Assembly: GCA_944389505.1 (NCBI GenBank)
Contig: CALXMP010000002.1
Coordinates: 1 to 64,000 of the forward strand
Direction: 5' to 3'
Origin: an uncultured Spirochaetaceae bacterium
GTDB lineage: Bacteria > Spirochaetota > Spirochaetia > Sphaerochaetales > Sphaerochaetaceae
DNA: 64,000 nt
Notes under the pieces: model-generated
Database searches by the model: none
What the model was told of the DNA's origin: nothing
What the model saw: only the letters and a program-made list of their open reading frames with translations
Made by a program: the position numbers and the translations under genes
Shown here: in pieces, positions 63,011 through 64,000 of the stretch
How the letters are laid out: each line of letters begins with the position of its first letter
Position numbering within the stretch: position 1 is the first letter of the stretch

Positions 63011-63942
63011 TTCATTGCACCTCTGAGTTCTTTCTCGGCATTAATCATAACATCTTCTATGATGGAAGCGGCGCTTTCCCTCTTATTGACGAAAGCCGCT
63101 ACCTGTCCAGAGAGGAAGCATCCGTTATCAGCATCGCCATCGACGACAGCCTTCCTCAGCGCTCCGACTCCAAGAGCCTCGAGGCTCTCATCATCCATCC
63201 CTCCGAACTCTGCCTTGGCATAGTTCCTGGCGAATGCTGTCCTCAGGGATCTTACAGGATGCCCGAGCTTCTTTCCCGTCACCATCGTGCAGAGATCTCC
63301 TGCTTTGAGGATCTTCTCCCTGTATGCATCGGATATCGTGCACTCATCTGCTGAGAGGAACCTGGTTCCCATCTGCACGCCTGCCGCTCCCATAACGAAG
63401 GCAGCTGCAGCCTGTTTGCCGATGGCAATGCCACCTGCCGCGATTACTGGCAGATCGGTTGCTTCCACAACCAGCGGGGTAAGCACCATCGTCGTCAGTT
63501 CTCCGACGTGGCCTCCGCTCTCTCCGCCCTCTGCAATAAGCGCAGAAGCCCCGAGCCTTGTCATCAGCTTCGCCATCGCAACGGAAGCCACAACGGGAAT
63601 GACCTTCACCCCGTTCTCCTTCCATGCCGCCATGTACTTCGATGGGTTCCCTGCACCTGTCGTTACGACGCTGACCTTCTCCTCGGCGGTGAGTGCTGCA
63701 ATCTCATCGGCGTATGGACTCATCAGCATGATATTCACACCGAATGGCTTATCCGTAAGAGAACGGGCCTTTGCAATCTCCTGGCGTACATATTCCGCCG
63801 GAGCGCTGCCTGCGCCTATGATTCCAAGACCTCCGCCTTCAGAGACGGCAGCGGCCAGACGCCCATCGGCTATCCAGGCCATTCCTCCCTGGAGGACCGG
63901 GTATTTTATCCCGAGAAGCGATGTGATCGGGGTTTCGATCAT
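62998..63942 (-). CDS. fabK: Enoyl-ACP reductase II (FabK)
   Basis: FMN-dependent enoyl reductase related to nitronate monooxygenase, 314 residues: YPVLQGGMAWIADGRLAAAVSEGGGLGIIGAG at the N-terminus, EGGESGGHVGELTTMVL near residues 138-154 with the catalytic His, and PVIAAGGIAIGKQAAAAFVMGA for FMN phosphate. Its place directly after acpP and before fabD supports FabK over other nitronate monooxygenases. No FabI-type gene is seen. AAAGGAG precedes the ATG. Confidence 0.92.
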   Translation of the reverse strand: MIETPITSLLGIKYPVLQGGMAWIADGRLAAAVSEGGGLGIIGAGSAPAEYVRQEIAKARSLTDKPFGVNIMLMSPYADEIAALTAEEKVSVVTTGAGNPSKYMAAWKENGVKVIPVVASVAMAKLMTRLGASALIAEGGESGGHVGELTTMVLTPLVVEATDLPVIAAGGIAIGKQAAAAFVMGAAGVQMGTRFLSADECTISDAYREKILKAGDLCTMVTGKKLGHPVRSLRTAFARNYAKAEFGGMDDESLEALGVGALRKAVVDGDADNGCFLSGQVAAFVNKRESAASIIEDVMINAEKELRGAMKWVR

Positions 63943-63944
63943 GA

Positions 63945-64000
63945 TCAGTTCTCCTTTGATGCGATGAATGCTACAAGATCGCCGACTGTCTCGATCTTCT
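63945..64000 (-). CDS. acpP: Acyl carrier protein, C-terminal end only
   Basis: Seventeen or so codons at the window edge on the minus strand read KIETVGDLVAFIASKEN then stop, the expected last helix of an acyl carrier protein. The rest lies beyond the window. The final codons also hold the AAAGGAG of fabK. Confidence 0.8.
   Translation of the reverse strand, partial: KIETVGDLVAFIASKEN

Overview
The window looks like chromosomal DNA of an anaerobic, fermentative bacterium. A host-associated spirochaete of the Sphaerochaeta/Treponema type is my best guess, at moderate confidence. The reasons are: a two-iron superoxide reductase and [FeFe]-hydrogenase maturases (anaerobic life); several lipoprotein signal peptides and a large outer-membrane protein ending in Phe (two membranes); FabK as enoyl-ACP reductase; a DUF3798-type binding protein with BPD_transp_2 permeases; and a RecJ enlarged by an insert. 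No rRNA, tRNA or CRISPR array was seen.

Layout. 1-990: accessory DNA with the end of a DUF4253 gene, an internally deleted IS200 transposase relic and AT-rich sequence. 992-11719: carbamate kinase; a Lnb/DUF4105 membrane protein divergent from recO-recJ-rpsU; a serA-serC-Lrp operon behind a striking operator; then a dihydroorotate-dehydrogenase-like protein, an acyltransferase and a lipoprotein. 11667-19813 (minus): mutL, a 1433-residue repeat-bearing outer-membrane protein and a beta-helix-like lipoprotein with a G9 tract in its upstream region. 20042-21607: an apparently intact IS110-family element with 15-bp inverted repeats and a structured non-coding left end (possible bridge RNA). 21823-27640 (minus, except one small secreted protein): ttcA-like, HD hydrolase, pepF, rdgB and a sigma-like protein. 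27757-31928 (minus): nrnA, clpX, clpP, tig. 32068-37625 (minus): an ABC import system (binding protein, ATPase, two permeases, small membrane protein). 37949-41210: superoxide reductase, lipoprotein, RarA fusion. 41207-43106: TetR divergent from guanine deaminase. 43106-50308: hydE, then an AT-richer insertion (DUF234 ATPase and a broken lipoprotein gene), then hydG-hydF. 50309-51106: NYN-domain protein. 51237-54652: ferrous-iron uptake operon feoA-feoA-feoB plus three small membrane or metal-binding proteins. 54718-64000 (minus): fatty-acid synthesis cluster acpP-fabK-fabD-fabG-fabF-accB-fabZ-accC-accD-accA plus an acyl-CoA synthetase.

The genes are densely packed, with many ATGA or TGATG overlaps. 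A recurrent theme is a set of genes with no Shine-Dalgarno sequence whose likely -10 box ends 6-9 bases before the start codon, which suggests leaderless mRNAs. They include recO, the DUF4105 gene, the HD hydrolase, its divergent neighbour, rdgB, tetR, the DUF234 ATPase and the NYN gene. I regard this, the IS110 element with its candidate guide RNA, the G9 tract near a surface lipoprotein and the serA palindromic operator as the signals most worth following.
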